Positions 44,698 through 54,194 of a DNA stretch of 64,000 nt are shown in pieces. The notes beneath the pieces were generated by a model. That model did no database searches and was not told the origin of the DNA. It saw only the letters and a program-made list of their open reading frames with translations. The stretch covers positions 806,001-870,000 of the forward strand of contig NZ_CP026124.1 of NCBI RefSeq assembly GCF_002902905.1, given 5' to 3'. Each line of letters begins with the position of its first letter. Position 1 is the stretch's first letter. The position numbers and the translations under genes are program-made. This DNA comes from Achromobacter sp. AONIH1. Its GTDB lineage: Bacteria; Pseudomonadota; Gammaproteobacteria; Burkholderiales; Burkholderiaceae_B.

Positions 44698-45285
44698 TTA
44701 ACCGGCGGACGGCAGCGCGGTCGCCAGCCATTGCGCCAGTTGGTCGGCGGCGTCGTCGGTCGCCTGGCGCAGCGCGGCCACACCGCCGGCCGCGTCCTGC
44801 GTCGGCGCGGGCGCCTGGACGGCGATGCGGGTCTGGCCCAGCACCTTGTGCCCGTTCACCAGCACCGCCTGCAGCACTACGCGGCCCTGGCTGGACGCGC
44901 CGTCCGGCGCGAAGACCTGCTCGAACTGCTGCAGCTGGACCTGCAGCTGCGGCGTCTGGCCGTTGACCCGTTCGCCCAGCACCGGCCCCTGGCGCGACAG
45001 GCGCTCGGTCAGGCGCTGACGCACCAGGTCCGACGGCGAGGAAGCCCAGCGGTAGGTGGCATAGGATTTGGGCGCCGCGCTGTCGCCGACGCGCCAGATG
45101 ATGCCTGAGTCCGACAGCGCGGGCACCGACGTGTAGGCCAGCGCGATCGGCGCGCGCGCCGGCAGCTGCAAGGCGGGCCGCAGGTCAGCTCCCAGATCGA
45201 ACACGGACGGCGGCGTGCCGACGCGGCCCACGCCGCAGCCGGCCAAAGCCAGCGTCAAGACCAGAAACGCGCTGCGCATCTTCAT
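44698..45285 (-). CDS. ABC-transport auxiliary lipoprotein (PqiC-like) of the Mla-type system
   Basis: A 195-residue outer-membrane lipoprotein. A short signal peptide ends in the lipobox LALAGC, and the remainder matches the ABC-transport auxiliary component family (YRWASSPSDLVRQRLTERL, then ALVNGHKVLGQTRIAV). It is the last gene of the minus-strand set permease-ATPase-MCE-lipoprotein, overlapping the MCE stop by four bases. It probably forms the outer-membrane end of a lipid-transfer bridge. Confidence 0.88.
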   Translation of the reverse strand: MKMRSAFLVLTLALAGCGVGRVGTPPSVFDLGADLRPALQLPARAPIALAYTSVPALSDSGIIWRVGDSAAPKSYATYRWASSPSDLVRQRLTERLSRQGPVLGERVNGQTPQLQVQLQQFEQVFAPDGASSQGRVVLQAVLVNGHKVLGQTRIAVQAPAPTQDAAGGVAALRQATDDAADQLAQWLATALPSAG

Positions 45286-46238
45286 TTGGACGTGCTCCCA
45301 AAGCCGGCGAATCCGGCTTCGCCGGGTCCGGGCGCCGCCGGCGCGGGGCCGAACAGCAAGGATTGCGGCGTGCTGTCCACACGGCGCAGGGTGGAGGTGG
45401 CGCCGCGGGCGGCCTGGCCGATGTTCTGGGCCATGCCGGTAATGGCCGGCAGGGTCTCGCCGTCCAGCCGCGCCGCGGCCGACGCGATGTCGCTCAGGCT
45501 GCGCGTGGCGGTGGCCAGCGGGCCGTCGGGCGCGTTCAGGCGGGCCAGGGACTGGCGCGCCTGCTGCGCCAGATCGCCCACTTCGCGCGCGGCGCGGCCG
45601 GCTTGGCGCGAGGCGTCGCCCAGCGAATCGACCAGCGGCCCGATCTTGGCCATGGCCGGCTGCAACTCGCGGCTGGCGTTCTTGAGCGACTCGGTCAGCT
45701 CGCCGGCGTTGCGCAGCGCCGTGCCCAGCGCCTGCACGTTCTGCTCGCTCAGCACCAGCTTGAGTTGGTTGGTCGCTTCCTCGACGTTCGAGATCAGCTT
45801 GCCGCCGCGCTGCTCGAGCCGTTCGAAAAAGCCCGGTCGCAGCGGAATCGCGGCGGGCTCCGCCGCGGTCGAGGTCAGCCGCCTGAGCGAGCTGCCGTCG
45901 TCGCGCAGCTCAACGTTGGCCAAGCCCGTCACGCCCTGCACGCCCAGTTCGGCCCAGGTCGATTCGGTGATCGGCGTGGACGGCGCCACGCCGATGCGGA
46001 TGCGCACCTGGCCCGGCTTGTCGGGGTTCAGCGCCAGCGACTGCACCTTGCCCACCGGCACGCCCTGGTAGCGCACGGTCGACTGCGAGTTCAGGCCGCT
46101 GACGGCGGTGGCGGAGACGATTTCATATGGCTGCAGCTGGGTCCGGTCCCGTCCGATCCAGATGGCCACCAGCGCGGCGGCGGCCAGCAAGACCAGCGTG
46201 AAGATACCGGCCATGAGCGCATGACTACGGTTTTCCAT
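45282..46238 (-). CDS. MlaD-like MCE-domain protein
   Basis: A 318-residue protein with one N-terminal membrane helix (LMAGIFTLVLLAAAALVAIWI), an MCE domain (VRYQGVPVGKVQSLAL and VQGVTGLANVELRDDG) and a long helical tail, longer than E. coli MlaD. MCE proteins form periplasmic hexamers carrying phospholipids between membranes. It overlaps the ATPase gene by 14 bases and the lipoprotein gene by four, so the set is an operon. Confidence 0.92.
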   Translation of the reverse strand: MENRSHALMAGIFTLVLLAAAALVAIWIGRDRTQLQPYEIVSATAVSGLNSQSTVRYQGVPVGKVQSLALNPDKPGQVRIRIGVAPSTPITESTWAELGVQGVTGLANVELRDDGSSLRRLTSTAAEPAAIPLRPGFFERLEQRGGKLISNVEEATNQLKLVLSEQNVQALGTALRNAGELTESLKNASRELQPAMAKIGPLVDSLGDASRQAGRAAREVGDLAQQARQSLARLNAPDGPLATATRSLSDIASAAARLDGETLPAITGMAQNIGQAARGATSTLRRVDSTPQSLLFGPAPAAPGPGEAGFAGFGSTSK

Positions 46239-47064
46239 GTTGCAATCCCTTCGGCGCCAGGTCCCCGAGCGCGCGCAGGCCGCGTTCGCCCAAGAAGAAT
46301 GTATGAATGAACGGGTGGTCGAATTTCAGGACTTCCGGCACCGTGTCGCACACGATCACCCGCTTGTCCGCCAGCACCGCCACGCGCGTGGCCAGCGCCA
46401 GCAGCGTGTCCAGATCGTGCGTCACCATGACGACGGTGAAGCCCAGCTGCCGGTGCAGGCTGCGCACCAGGTCGACGAACTCGTCCGAGCGCAGCGGATC
46501 CAGCCCCGCGGTGGGCTCGTCCAGGAACACCAGCTCGGGATCCAGCGACAGCGCACGCGCCAGCGCCACCCGCTTGACCATGCCGCCGGACAGGTCCGAC
46601 GGCCGCTTGCCGGCATCCTGCGCCGACAGGCCCACCATGGCCAGCCGGCACATCACCACGTCGTGCACCAGATCTTCGGGAATGGCGCGCAGTTCGCGCA
46701 GCGGCAGGGCCACGTTGTCGTAGACCGACAGCGCCGAGAACAGCGCCCCGGCCTGGAACAGCATGCCCCAACGGTACGACAGGCGCCGCCGCTCGGCCGG
46801 CGCGAGGTCGAACAGGGACTGTCCCAGCACGCGCACGGAACCGGCCGCCGGCCGCTCCAGGCCGATGATCTGCCGCAGCAGCACCGTCTTGCCCGTGCCC
46901 GAACCGCCCACCAGCACCATGATCTCGCCGCGAAAGACGGTCAGGTCCAGGTTGTCGTGCACCACGTGGTCGCCGAAGGCCGTGCGCAGGCCGCGCACCG
47001 AGATCACCGGTTCCGTGGTGACGCCGTCCTCGGCGAACAGGCGGTTCTGGGTCGCGGCGTTCAT
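46225..47064 (-). CDS. MlaF-like ABC transporter ATPase
   Basis: A 279-residue ATPase with Walker A GGSGTGKTV, signature LSGGMVKRVALARAL and Walker B LVFLDEPTAGLDP. The GMxKR variant of the signature is typical of Mla/Mkl ATPases. It powers the permease encoded at 47078-48211. Confidence 0.94.
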   Translation of the reverse strand: MNAATQNRLFAEDGVTTEPVISVRGLRTAFGDHVVHDNLDLTVFRGEIMVLVGGSGTGKTVLLRQIIGLERPAAGSVRVLGQSLFDLAPAERRRLSYRWGMLFQAGALFSALSVYDNVALPLRELRAIPEDLVHDVVMCRLAMVGLSAQDAGKRPSDLSGGMVKRVALARALSLDPELVFLDEPTAGLDPLRSDEFVDLVRSLHRQLGFTVVMVTHDLDTLLALATRVAVLADKRVIVCDTVPEVLKFDHPFIHTFFLGERGLRALGDLAPKGLQHGKP

Positions 47065-47077
47065 CGGCCCCGTCCCA

Positions 47078-48211
47078 TCAGATGCCCACCGTGCTGAAGA
47101 TCACCGCGTACAGGGCGTCCAGCAGGATCACGCCCGTGATGGAGGTGACCACGGAGGTGGTGGTGCCGCGCCCCAGGCTTTCGGTGTTGGGCTGGATGCG
47201 CAGGCCGAAATGGCAGGCGATCAGCGCGATCAGCACGCCGAAAGTCACTCCCTTGAGGATGCCGATCCAGTAATTGGTGAGCGAGATCGCGTCCGGCAGC
47301 GAGGTCAGGAACCATTGCGCCGACACGCCCAGCTGCGCCTGCGCCGCCAGCATGCCGCCCAGCAGCGCCATGGCGTCGGTCCACAGCACCAGCAGCGGCA
47401 TGACCACCGCCAGCGCCACGACGCGCGGCAGGATCAGGCGCTGCCCGTGCGAGATGCCCATGACCAGCATGGCATCCAGCTCCTGGGTCACCCGCATCAC
47501 GCCGATCTGGGCGGTGATGGCCGAGCCCGACCGGCCCGCCACCAGGATGGCGGCCAGCACCGGCCCCAGCTCGCGCACGATGGACACGCCCAGCAGGCGC
47601 ACGATGAAGCGGTCGGCGCCGACCATCTGCAATTGCTGCGCCGACAAATAGGACAAGACGATACCAATCAGGAAGCCCACCAGCGCCGTGATGCCCAGCG
47701 CCTGCGCGCCGGCCCGGTACACCTGGGCCGAGATCTCGCGCCATGGCCCCAGCCTCGGACGGCGCAGCATGGCGCCCAGATCCAGGATCAGCTGTCCCAG
47801 CATGATGAGCAGCGCGCGGCCATTGCCGGCCGCGCGGAACACGGCATCCCCCACGGCGCGCAGCCAGCCCCAGGGGTCTTCCTTGGCCGGCACATCGCGG
47901 GTGCCGCCCTTGTTCAGGGAAAGCGCGTTGAACACGTCCTGCTGGCCGGCCGCCCAGCGCACGCGCTCCGGCAGGCGTTCGCCCCAGGCCTGCCAGATCA
48001 GCAGCGCGCCGATGGTGTCCAGCCGGCTGATGCCGTGCAGATCCCAGCGCACGCCCTCGCCGCCCGCGGCGCGGGCCATGGCCTCGCGCCGGCGCTCGAC
48101 CTCGCCGGGCTGGGCCAGCGCCAGCACGCTCCAGTCTCCCGCAACATGGCACACCCCGCCTTCCTTGCGGAAAGGCGCGGCGCCGGGGGGACATGGGTTG
48201 GAATGGGGCAT
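47078..48211 (-). CDS. MlaE-like permease with N-terminal STAS-like domain
   Basis: A 377-residue protein. The first ~110 residues form a soluble STAS-like domain (VRWDLHGISRLDTIGALLIW); the rest is the MlaE permease with about five membrane segments and GLRIQPNTESLGRGTTTSVV near the end. This fusion replaces the separate MlaB protein of E. coli. ATG 48211 is the first ATG after a poor upstream extension. It is the first gene of the operon, diverging from birA. Confidence 0.9.
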   Translation of the reverse strand: MPHSNPCPPGAAPFRKEGGVCHVAGDWSVLALAQPGEVERRREAMARAAGGEGVRWDLHGISRLDTIGALLIWQAWGERLPERVRWAAGQQDVFNALSLNKGGTRDVPAKEDPWGWLRAVGDAVFRAAGNGRALLIMLGQLILDLGAMLRRPRLGPWREISAQVYRAGAQALGITALVGFLIGIVLSYLSAQQLQMVGADRFIVRLLGVSIVRELGPVLAAILVAGRSGSAITAQIGVMRVTQELDAMLVMGISHGQRLILPRVVALAVVMPLLVLWTDAMALLGGMLAAQAQLGVSAQWFLTSLPDAISLTNYWIGILKGVTFGVLIALIACHFGLRIQPNTESLGRGTTTSVVTSITGVILLDALYAVIFSTVGI

Positions 48212-48372
48212 AGGGAAGACACACCGATGCAAAAATGTATCCGCCATCATATACGCTGCCGCGTTTCACTCGCGAGGCATCACCGGCGCCCGCCAAGGCC
48301 CTGCGGTCATACCGGGAACGGCCCTGGCCGCCTTTTGCCGGGATCCGGCGCTCCTGCCCTACAATCGCGGGC

Positions 48373-49230
48373 ATGCCCGTTCAAGACCCATACGCCGCGC
48401 TGCCCGCGCCCGAAGCCCTGACCCGGGAACTCGGCTCGCGCCTGCCCGCCTTTCAAGACGTCGCCTGGACGGCCAGCACCGGCTCGACCAACGCCGACCT
48501 GCTGGGCCGCGCCCGCGCCGGACAAGGCGCCGGCAAGCCCTGGCTGCTGGGCACGCACCTGCAGGAAACCGGCCGCGGACGCGCCGGCCGCCCCTGGCAG
48601 AACCGCTCGGGCGCGACCCTGATGTTTTCCTGCGCCTTCGACGTGCACCTGCCCGCCGCCCAGCTGCCCGCGCTGTCACCGCTGGCCGGCGTCGCCGCCT
48701 GTGAGGCGCTGCGGTCCGTCGCGGGCCCCGGCTCGCGGCCCGGTCTGTGCATGAAATGGCCCAACGACGTCCAGTGGGGCGACGCCAAGCTGGCCGGCGT
48801 GCTGGTGGAAACCACGCGCAACCCCGGCGGCGCGGACGCCGGCTACACCGTGGTCATCGGCATGGGCGTGAACCTGATCGACGCCGACGCGCTGTCGCTG
48901 GCCCTGGGTCGCGACGTGGCCGACTGGACCCGCGTGGCCGCGCAATCGGACGCCCGGCCCTCGACGCCCGTGGACCTGGTCTGCGCCTCGGCCATGGCCT
49001 GGCACGACGCGGTGCGCACGCTGGAACGCGAAGGCTTCGGCGCCTTCGCGCAACGCTACGCCGACGTGGACGCGTTGGCCGGACGACCGGTGAACGTGCT
49101 GGACAAGGGCGCCGTGCTGATGAGCGGCACTGCCCGCGGCGTCGACGCGCAAGGCCGGCTGCTGCTGCGCACGGAGGCCGGCGACACGCCCGTCTCGGTC
49201 GGCGAAATCTCGATTCGGCCGCAAGCATGA
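48373..49230 (+). CDS. birA: Biotin-[acetyl-CoA-carboxylase] ligase (no DNA-binding domain)
   Basis: A 285-residue biotin protein ligase. The biotin-binding GRGRAGRPW and [19 protein letters not shown] motifs are present, and the SH3-like C-terminal domain ends in [10 protein letters not shown]. There is no N-terminal HTH, so it should not repress biotin genes itself. It overlaps coaX by four bases (ATGA), an arrangement familiar in Bordetella-like bacteria. Confidence 0.95.
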   Translation: MPVQDPYAALPAPEALTRELGSRLPAFQDVAWTASTGSTNADLLGRARAGQGAGKPWLLGTHLQETGRGRAGRPWQNRSGATLMFSCAFDVHLPAAQLPALSPLAGVAACEALRSVAGPGSRPGLCMKWPNDVQWGDAKLAGVLVETTRNPGGADAGYTVVIGMGVNLIDADALSLALGRDVADWTRVAAQSDARPSTPVDLVCASAMAWHDAVRTLEREGFGAFAQRYADVDALAGRPVNVLDKGAVLMSGTARGVDAQGRLLLRTEAGDTPVSVGEISIRPQA

Positions 49231-50033
49231 TCATTCTCATCGACTCCGGCAACAGCCGCCTGAAGGTCGGCTGGCTCGACGCCAGCAATCCCGACATGCC
49301 GCGCGAGCCGGCCGCCGTCGCGTTCGACGGCCTGGACCTGGCGGCGCTGGACCGCTGGCTGGATGGCCTGCCCCGCCGCCCGCTGCGCGCCCTGGGCGTG
49401 AACGTGGCCGGCGACGCGCGCGGCGCGGCCATTGCCGAGATCCTGCTCAAGCGCGGCTGCGCCGTGACCTGGGCCCGCTCGCAGCCCAGCACGCTGGGAC
49501 TGACCAACGGCTACCGCCAGCCGGCCCAGCTGGGCTCGGACCGGTGGGCGTCGCTGCTGGGCGTGCTGTCGCGCCTGCCCGGCGCGCATCCGCCCTTCCT
49601 GCTGGCCAGCTTCGGCACCGCCACCACCATCGACACCGTGGGCCCCGACAATGTGTTCGCCGGCGGCCTGATCCTGCCCGGCCCCGCCATGATGCGCAAC
49701 GCGCTGGCCCACGGCACCGCCAACCTGCCGGTCGCCGACGGCCGCGTCGTCGCCTATCCCGCCGATACGCACGAGGCGATCGCCTCCGGCATCGCCGCCG
49801 CGCAGGCCGGCGCGGTAGTGCGCCAATGGCTGGCCGGCCGCCAGCGCTATGGCGAAACGCCGCAGATCTTCGCGGCGGGCGGCGGCTGGCCCGAAGTCCA
49901 CCAGGAAATCGAGCGCCTGCTCGCCGACGCCGGCGGCGCATTCGGCGCCACGCCCGTACCGGTCTACCTGGATCACCCCGTGCTGGACGGCCTGGCCGCC
50001 ATGGCCCGCGCCACGTCCGGCCATCCGGACTGA
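49227..50033 (+). CDS. coaX: Type III pantothenate kinase
   Basis: CoaX phosphorylates pantothenate in the first step of coenzyme A synthesis. The 268-residue protein has [14 protein letters not shown] (phosphate loop), [11 protein letters not shown] and [11 protein letters not shown]. In Bordetella this gene was first named baf (Bvg accessory factor). It is coupled to birA. Confidence 0.95.
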   Translation: MIILIDSGNSRLKVGWLDASNPDMPREPAAVAFDGLDLAALDRWLDGLPRRPLRALGVNVAGDARGAAIAEILLKRGCAVTWARSQPSTLGLTNGYRQPAQLGSDRWASLLGVLSRLPGAHPPFLLASFGTATTIDTVGPDNVFAGGLILPGPAMMRNALAHGTANLPVADGRVVAYPADTHEAIASGIAAAQAGAVVRQWLAGRQRYGETPQIFAAGGGWPEVHQEIERLLADAGGAFGATPVPVYLDHPVLDGLAAMARATSGHPD

Positions 50034-50048
50034 AGGGACGAACCGTCC

Positions 50049-50219
50049 ATGCGCGTGCTGTTCATCCTGATCCTGCTGGCGAACCTGTGGGCCTATGCGC
50101 TGGGACAGGGCATGCTCGGCATGCGGCCCGAAGACGCAGGCCGCGATGCACGCCGCCTGAACCAGGAATTGAACGCCGGGGCGGTCACGCTCACCGGCAG
50201 GGCCGCGCCGCAGCACTGA
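50049..50219 (+). CDS. Small single-pass membrane protein downstream of coaX
   Basis: A 56-residue ORF starting MRVLFILILLANLWAYALGQ, one hydrophobic helix, followed by RPEDAGRDARRLNQELN. The latter resembles the start of larger SPOR-type proteins found after coaX in relatives; here the rest is missing (stop at 50217). It may be a genuine small inner-membrane protein or a remnant. The spacing of 15 bases from coaX suggests co-transcription. Confidence 0.6.
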   Translation: MRVLFILILLANLWAYALGQGMLGMRPEDAGRDARRLNQELNAGAVTLTGRAAPQH

Positions 50220-50251
50220 CAGCCGATCGCCGCGAACCCGGAGATGTCATG

Positions 50252-50270
50252 CCGCCCGGGAACCGGGCGG
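50252..50270. terminator. Hairpin between coaX group and waaA (convergent)
   Basis: CCGCCCGG (50252-50259) pairs with CCGGGCGG (50263-50270) around a 3-base loop, in the 59-base gap between converging genes. It probably serves both directions, although no T-run is visible. Confidence 0.42.
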
Positions 50271-50278
50271 TGGCGCTC

Positions 50279-51550
50279 TCAGGCCAGCCAGGGCGACAAG
50301 GCGTCCATCGTGCGCGCCACGGCGCCGGCATGCGTCTCGAACCACGCCCGCCCGGCCCGCCCCATCGACTGGCGGCGCGCATCGTCCTTCAGCAATTCCA
50401 GCGCCACCTGCACCGCCTGCCCGGCATCGGCCGCGCGCAGAACGCCGCCGGCCTCGATGGCCTCGATCGCCGCCTGCTGGAAATTGAACGTATGCGGCCC
50501 CACGATGACCGGCACCGCGGCCGCGCAGGCCTCGATCAGGTTCTGCCCGCCCAGCGGCGCAAAGCTGCCGGCGACAATCGCCACATCGCAGGCCGCGTAG
50601 TAGAAAGCCATTTCGCCCAGGCTGTCGCCCAGCAGCACCGCCGTGTCCGGCCCCGGCGATACATCCCGGGAACGCCGGACAAAGGGCAGCCCGGCCTCAT
50701 CCAGCAGGCCCGCCGCTTCGTCGAAGCGCTGCGGATGCCGGGGAATCAGCAGGAACAAGGGCGCGCCCGGCAGGGCCGACGCGCGCTTGATCGCCTCGAT
50801 GAAACCCGCATCTTCGCCTTCGCGCGTACTGGCGACCGCCACGACCGGCCGGCCCAGCGCCGCGCGCCACTGGCGTCCGGCGTCCACGCGCGCCGGCGGC
50901 AGCGCCAGGTCGAATTTCAAGCTGCCTGTCACCACGGCCTGCGGCGCGCCGGCCTGCCGCAGCCGCTCCGCGTCCTGCGGCGTCTGCGCCAGCACCAGGT
51001 CCAGGCCTGCCAGCGCTTCACGCATCACCGCGCCCATGCGGCGGGCCTGGCGCAGCGACGATTCGGAATAGCGGGCGCTGACCAGGCCCATCGGCACGCG
51101 CTGGGCACGCGCCGCGGCCAGCAGGTTCGGCCAGATCTCGCGCTCGATCAGCAGGCCGCAGCGCGGCCGCCAGCGCGCCAGGAAACGGCGGGTGGCGCCG
51201 GGAAAGTCGTAGGGCAGCCAGGCCTGGCGCAACTGGCCGCGCGCGATGGCGTCGGCGAACAGGCGCTCGCCTTCCGCCCGTCCCGTAGCCGTGATGTGCG
51301 TCAAGAGCACCGGCAGGCCGCGATCCAGCAGGGCTTGCAGCAGGGGCTGCGCGGCGCGCGTCTCCCCCAGGCTGACGGCATGCACCCAGACAGGCGCGGC
51401 GAACGAGGCCGGCGGCATTGCGCCACGGCCGAAACGTTCGGCGGAGAAAATCTGCCACTGCCCGCCGGCGCGACGCGCCCGGTGAGCCATCCAGAGCCAG
51501 ACCAGGGGCGAGGCGGCCCGCAGCGCCAGGGTATAGACGCCGCGGTTCAT
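50279..51550 (-). CDS. waaA: 3-deoxy-D-manno-octulosonic acid (Kdo) transferase
   Basis: WaaA attaches Kdo to lipid A precursor at the inner face of the inner membrane. The 423-residue GT-B protein begins with an N-terminal anchor (YTLALRAASPLVWLW), then VWVHAVSLGETRAA, LIEREIWPNLL and PLGGQNLIEACAAAVPVIVG. It sits one base beyond the waaC stop codon, so waaC-waaA form an operon. Confidence 0.96.
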   Translation of the reverse strand: MNRGVYTLALRAASPLVWLWMAHRARRAGGQWQIFSAERFGRGAMPPASFAAPVWVHAVSLGETRAAQPLLQALLDRGLPVLLTHITATGRAEGERLFADAIARGQLRQAWLPYDFPGATRRFLARWRPRCGLLIEREIWPNLLAAARAQRVPMGLVSARYSESSLRQARRMGAVMREALAGLDLVLAQTPQDAERLRQAGAPQAVVTGSLKFDLALPPARVDAGRQWRAALGRPVVAVASTREGEDAGFIEAIKRASALPGAPLFLLIPRHPQRFDEAAGLLDEAGLPFVRRSRDVSPGPDTAVLLGDSLGEMAFYYAACDVAIVAGSFAPLGGQNLIEACAAAVPVIVGPHTFNFQQAAIEAIEAGGVLRAADAGQAVQVALELLKDDARRQSMGRAGRAWFETHAGAVARTMDALSPWLA

Positions 51551-51551
51551 G

Positions 51552-52595
51552 TCATTTGGCGGCCAGCGCCTGCTCGACCGAGGCCATGACCGCCTCGCGC
51601 GAGGGCGAGGCGCCGCGGTCGCCGAGGCTGGCGGTGTAGTTCGAGCCGACCAGCGGCGTGCGGACCGGGGTCGAGGCCCGATAGATGCCGATCGTGGGAC
51701 GGCCCAGCGCGGCGGAAAGATGCGTCAGGCCGCTGTCCAGGCCCACCATGAGGCGGGATCCGGCCAGCAGGCGGGCGACGTCCGTGAGGCTCATGCGCGG
51801 CAAGACCTCGGCGCCGTCCATGCCGGCGACCAGCAGGCGCGCGCGCTCGGCTTCCTGTTCATTGCCGGCCAGCAGCTTCAGGGTGCAACCGGCGTCGCGC
51901 AGGCGGCGGAACACCACGCGCCAGTCGTCCTCGGGCCAGAGCTTGTCGTCCCGGCTGGCGGACGGCATGACCACGGCATAGCCCCTGTCCAGGTCCAGAT
52001 GGTGCAGCTTGGGCATCTCGGATACGTTGAGCCCCTCGCTCGGGACATCGTGGACCGTATCGCCAACCGGGGCGCCGCCGCCTGGGCGCGAGAAGGATTG
52101 CAGGCCGAAGTCCGGCTGCCCGGCATATTGGTAGCCGAAGGTCAGTGCCGCCAGCTTGCGCTGGCGGATCACCGCCGGCTGCCAGAACTCCACCTTGTGG
52201 CGGACGTTGTAGAACAGGGACGCCAGCGGCTCGCGCGCGGAGCGCCAGTCCAGGCCATGGCGCACGCCGCGCGCCTGGCGCACCAGCCAGGCGGACTTGA
52301 GCAGAGCCTGCATGTCCAGCACGATGTCGTACTTCTTGGCGCGCAGTCGCTCGCGCAGCGCCTTGCGCTCGGCCCGCACCTGGCCCGACCACCATGCCTT
52401 GCGCCAACGACGGTGGGCGACCTTGATGACCTCGTTCACGGCGGGGTGCCAGGCGGGGATCTCGGCGAACGCTTCTTCGGCGACCCAGTCGATTTCAGCG
52501 TCCGGCACATGGCGGGCGATATCCGAAATGGCGGGCAGCATATGCACGAGATCGCCCAGGGACGATGTGCGGACAATGAGAATGCGGGTTGGCAT
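51552..52595 (-). CDS. waaC: Lipopolysaccharide heptosyltransferase I
   Basis: WaaC adds the first heptose to Kdo of the LPS inner core. The 347-residue GT9 protein begins RILIVRTSSLGDLVHMLPAI and has MVGLDSGLTHLSAALGRPTI in the donor domain. ATG 52595 is preferred to the TTG at 52598. It borders the second polysaccharide locus. Confidence 0.96.
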   Translation of the reverse strand: MPTRILIVRTSSLGDLVHMLPAISDIARHVPDAEIDWVAEEAFAEIPAWHPAVNEVIKVAHRRWRKAWWSGQVRAERKALRERLRAKKYDIVLDMQALLKSAWLVRQARGVRHGLDWRSAREPLASLFYNVRHKVEFWQPAVIRQRKLAALTFGYQYAGQPDFGLQSFSRPGGGAPVGDTVHDVPSEGLNVSEMPKLHHLDLDRGYAVVMPSASRDDKLWPEDDWRVVFRRLRDAGCTLKLLAGNEQEAERARLLVAGMDGAEVLPRMSLTDVARLLAGSRLMVGLDSGLTHLSAALGRPTIGIYRASTPVRTPLVGSNYTASLGDRGASPSREAVMASVEQALAAK

Positions 52596-52637
52596 CAAGA
52601 GACGGGAAAACGGACCAGGAACGGGTAGTTCGCGAAT

Positions 52638-54026
52638 TTACACCACATCCGGCACCGGAGGCCGGCCAGCCGTTGCGGCGAGAAAGCCGCTGTCCGTTGC
52701 CTTACCGATCAACGTCATGAAAACAGGGGGAAGCACCCAGACAGGAAAGGCGTAGCGCGCCTGCACCTCGAAGAATACGCCGTGCAAAACGATCAACGCC
52801 ATGGCCGGAACAAGAGAAACGCCAAGCACGCACAAATCAAATCGAAGCGACCTGGCACGCGCTAGCGCCATCGTCGACGCGGCAAGAAACAGCACAATCA
52901 TGATTTGCAACATGCCCCCGATCCAATGAGAGGCATTGACAAGCATGCGGGCTCGCGCCTCATAGGCGAGCCGCATCTCGTCGGTTCTGGCAACATGGCT
53001 TTGCTGCGCCGCCGCGTCCACCTCCGACACATCCACCCCCATGCTGTCCGCCAAGATCCGATCTTGGCGGTAGCGCTGGGACCCCTCCAACCAAGAAGCA
53101 AACCAATCTCGGAAGCCCAGCAAGCGGGAAATCTTGCATGCATACAGCCCAGGCAGATTCTTCCAACCGACTTCCCTCTGCCGGTCCAATATGAACGGCA
53201 CCAAAGGCTCTGCCCTGCGATCCAGGCCAAAACGCGCGCGGCTTTCCGACCACCGGCCGCAAGTCTCCTTGCCATCCCCCATATCATGGCCAATGGCGAC
53301 CACTGCGCGCACCACGCCGGGAGCATATTGACTGGTGCGGGAATGATTCAACAGGCTGCGCTCTAGCAAGTTGGCCACAAGGAGCCCGCCAAGCACGATC
53401 AGCACCCCCGCGAGGCCTGCTGAAAACCGGTGCCCTTTCAAGCGGCTTGTCTCCTCTGAGGCACACATTCCGTGTTGGATCAACATCAGTGCGACACCGG
53501 AAACGATCATCACCGGCGCATAGATCGGGCGCCACGATGCACTCAAGGCTAGCGACAATAGCGCTCCCGTGGCCGTCAGCCAGCGACGCGACGACGGGCC
53601 CTGGCATGTGAGCAGACGCATCCCGATCACAAACGCGCTCAACGCCATCAAATCGGTAGCCACCAGCGCTGCCGCAGGGGTGGCGGCAAGAATGGCCAGT
53701 ATCACCACGCCCGCACCCGAGAGCGACGTCATGCGATTGCCCGGCCACCTGCCTGAAGGCAATATGGCGAAGACTGCCAGGACCGCGCAACATATGTTGA
53801 GCAATGCCGCCGCGGCGTACGGCGCAATGCCGGCTGCCCTCATTGGAGCGAACAGCCAACCCACCACACCACCCTTGTGGTACAGATCAGGCGCTTGCGC
53901 GATCATCCAGTAATACAGGAAATCGGAAACGGGTTCTGGACGAAACACCATCGCTATGGCCAGGAAAGCCACAATCACGAGCAAGACAGCAGCACTCCGT
54001 CCAATCCCTACTTGCCGTAAGCGCAT
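52638..54026 (-). CDS. Polytopic membrane protein, GT-C-like
   Basis: A 462-residue inner-membrane protein with around ten hydrophobic segments. The first periplasmic loop contains PEPVSDFLYYWMIA with an acidic pair position, and the C-terminus has FFEVQARYAFPVWVLPPVF, like the RY/FP end of ArnT/PMT-like GT-C transferases. Codon usage and base composition are less GC-rich than waaC next door. Function is not assigned; a glycan- or lipid-A-modifying transferase is possible. It is divergent from wecB. Confidence 0.72.
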   Translation of the reverse strand: MRLRQVGIGRSAAVLLVIVAFLAIAMVFRPEPVSDFLYYWMIAQAPDLYHKGGVVGWLFAPMRAAGIAPYAAAALLNICCAVLAVFAILPSGRWPGNRMTSLSGAGVVILAILAATPAAALVATDLMALSAFVIGMRLLTCQGPSSRRWLTATGALLSLALSASWRPIYAPVMIVSGVALMLIQHGMCASEETSRLKGHRFSAGLAGVLIVLGGLLVANLLERSLLNHSRTSQYAPGVVRAVVAIGHDMGDGKETCGRWSESRARFGLDRRAEPLVPFILDRQREVGWKNLPGLYACKISRLLGFRDWFASWLEGSQRYRQDRILADSMGVDVSEVDAAAQQSHVARTDEMRLAYEARARMLVNASHWIGGMLQIMIVLFLAASTMALARARSLRFDLCVLGVSLVPAMALIVLHGVFFEVQARYAFPVWVLPPVFMTLIGKATDSGFLAATAGRPPVPDVV

Positions 54027-54194
54027 GTCTACCTTTCACCAATACCGGCTACAAGCGCGGCGCACAGTGGAACTGCCTCAAGAGGGGCGCAATTTTACGG
54101 AATTTCTTGCTATCGTAATGGACCTCCGGGCGCCAAGCGCCATAGAGAGCCTTTCCGCCTGCGGCCCATGCACCGCCGTTCATCCCGTTGAATA

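Noticed and set aside
49544..51589. 681-residue plus-strand frame spanning coaX and waaA
   Set aside because: It runs through two well-identified genes in other frames, is Arg/Pro-rich and has no recognisable motif.
54027..54194. Promoter for wecB in the divergent gap
   Set aside because: No pair of hexamers with acceptable spacing could be identified; the gap surely holds promoters but I cannot place them.
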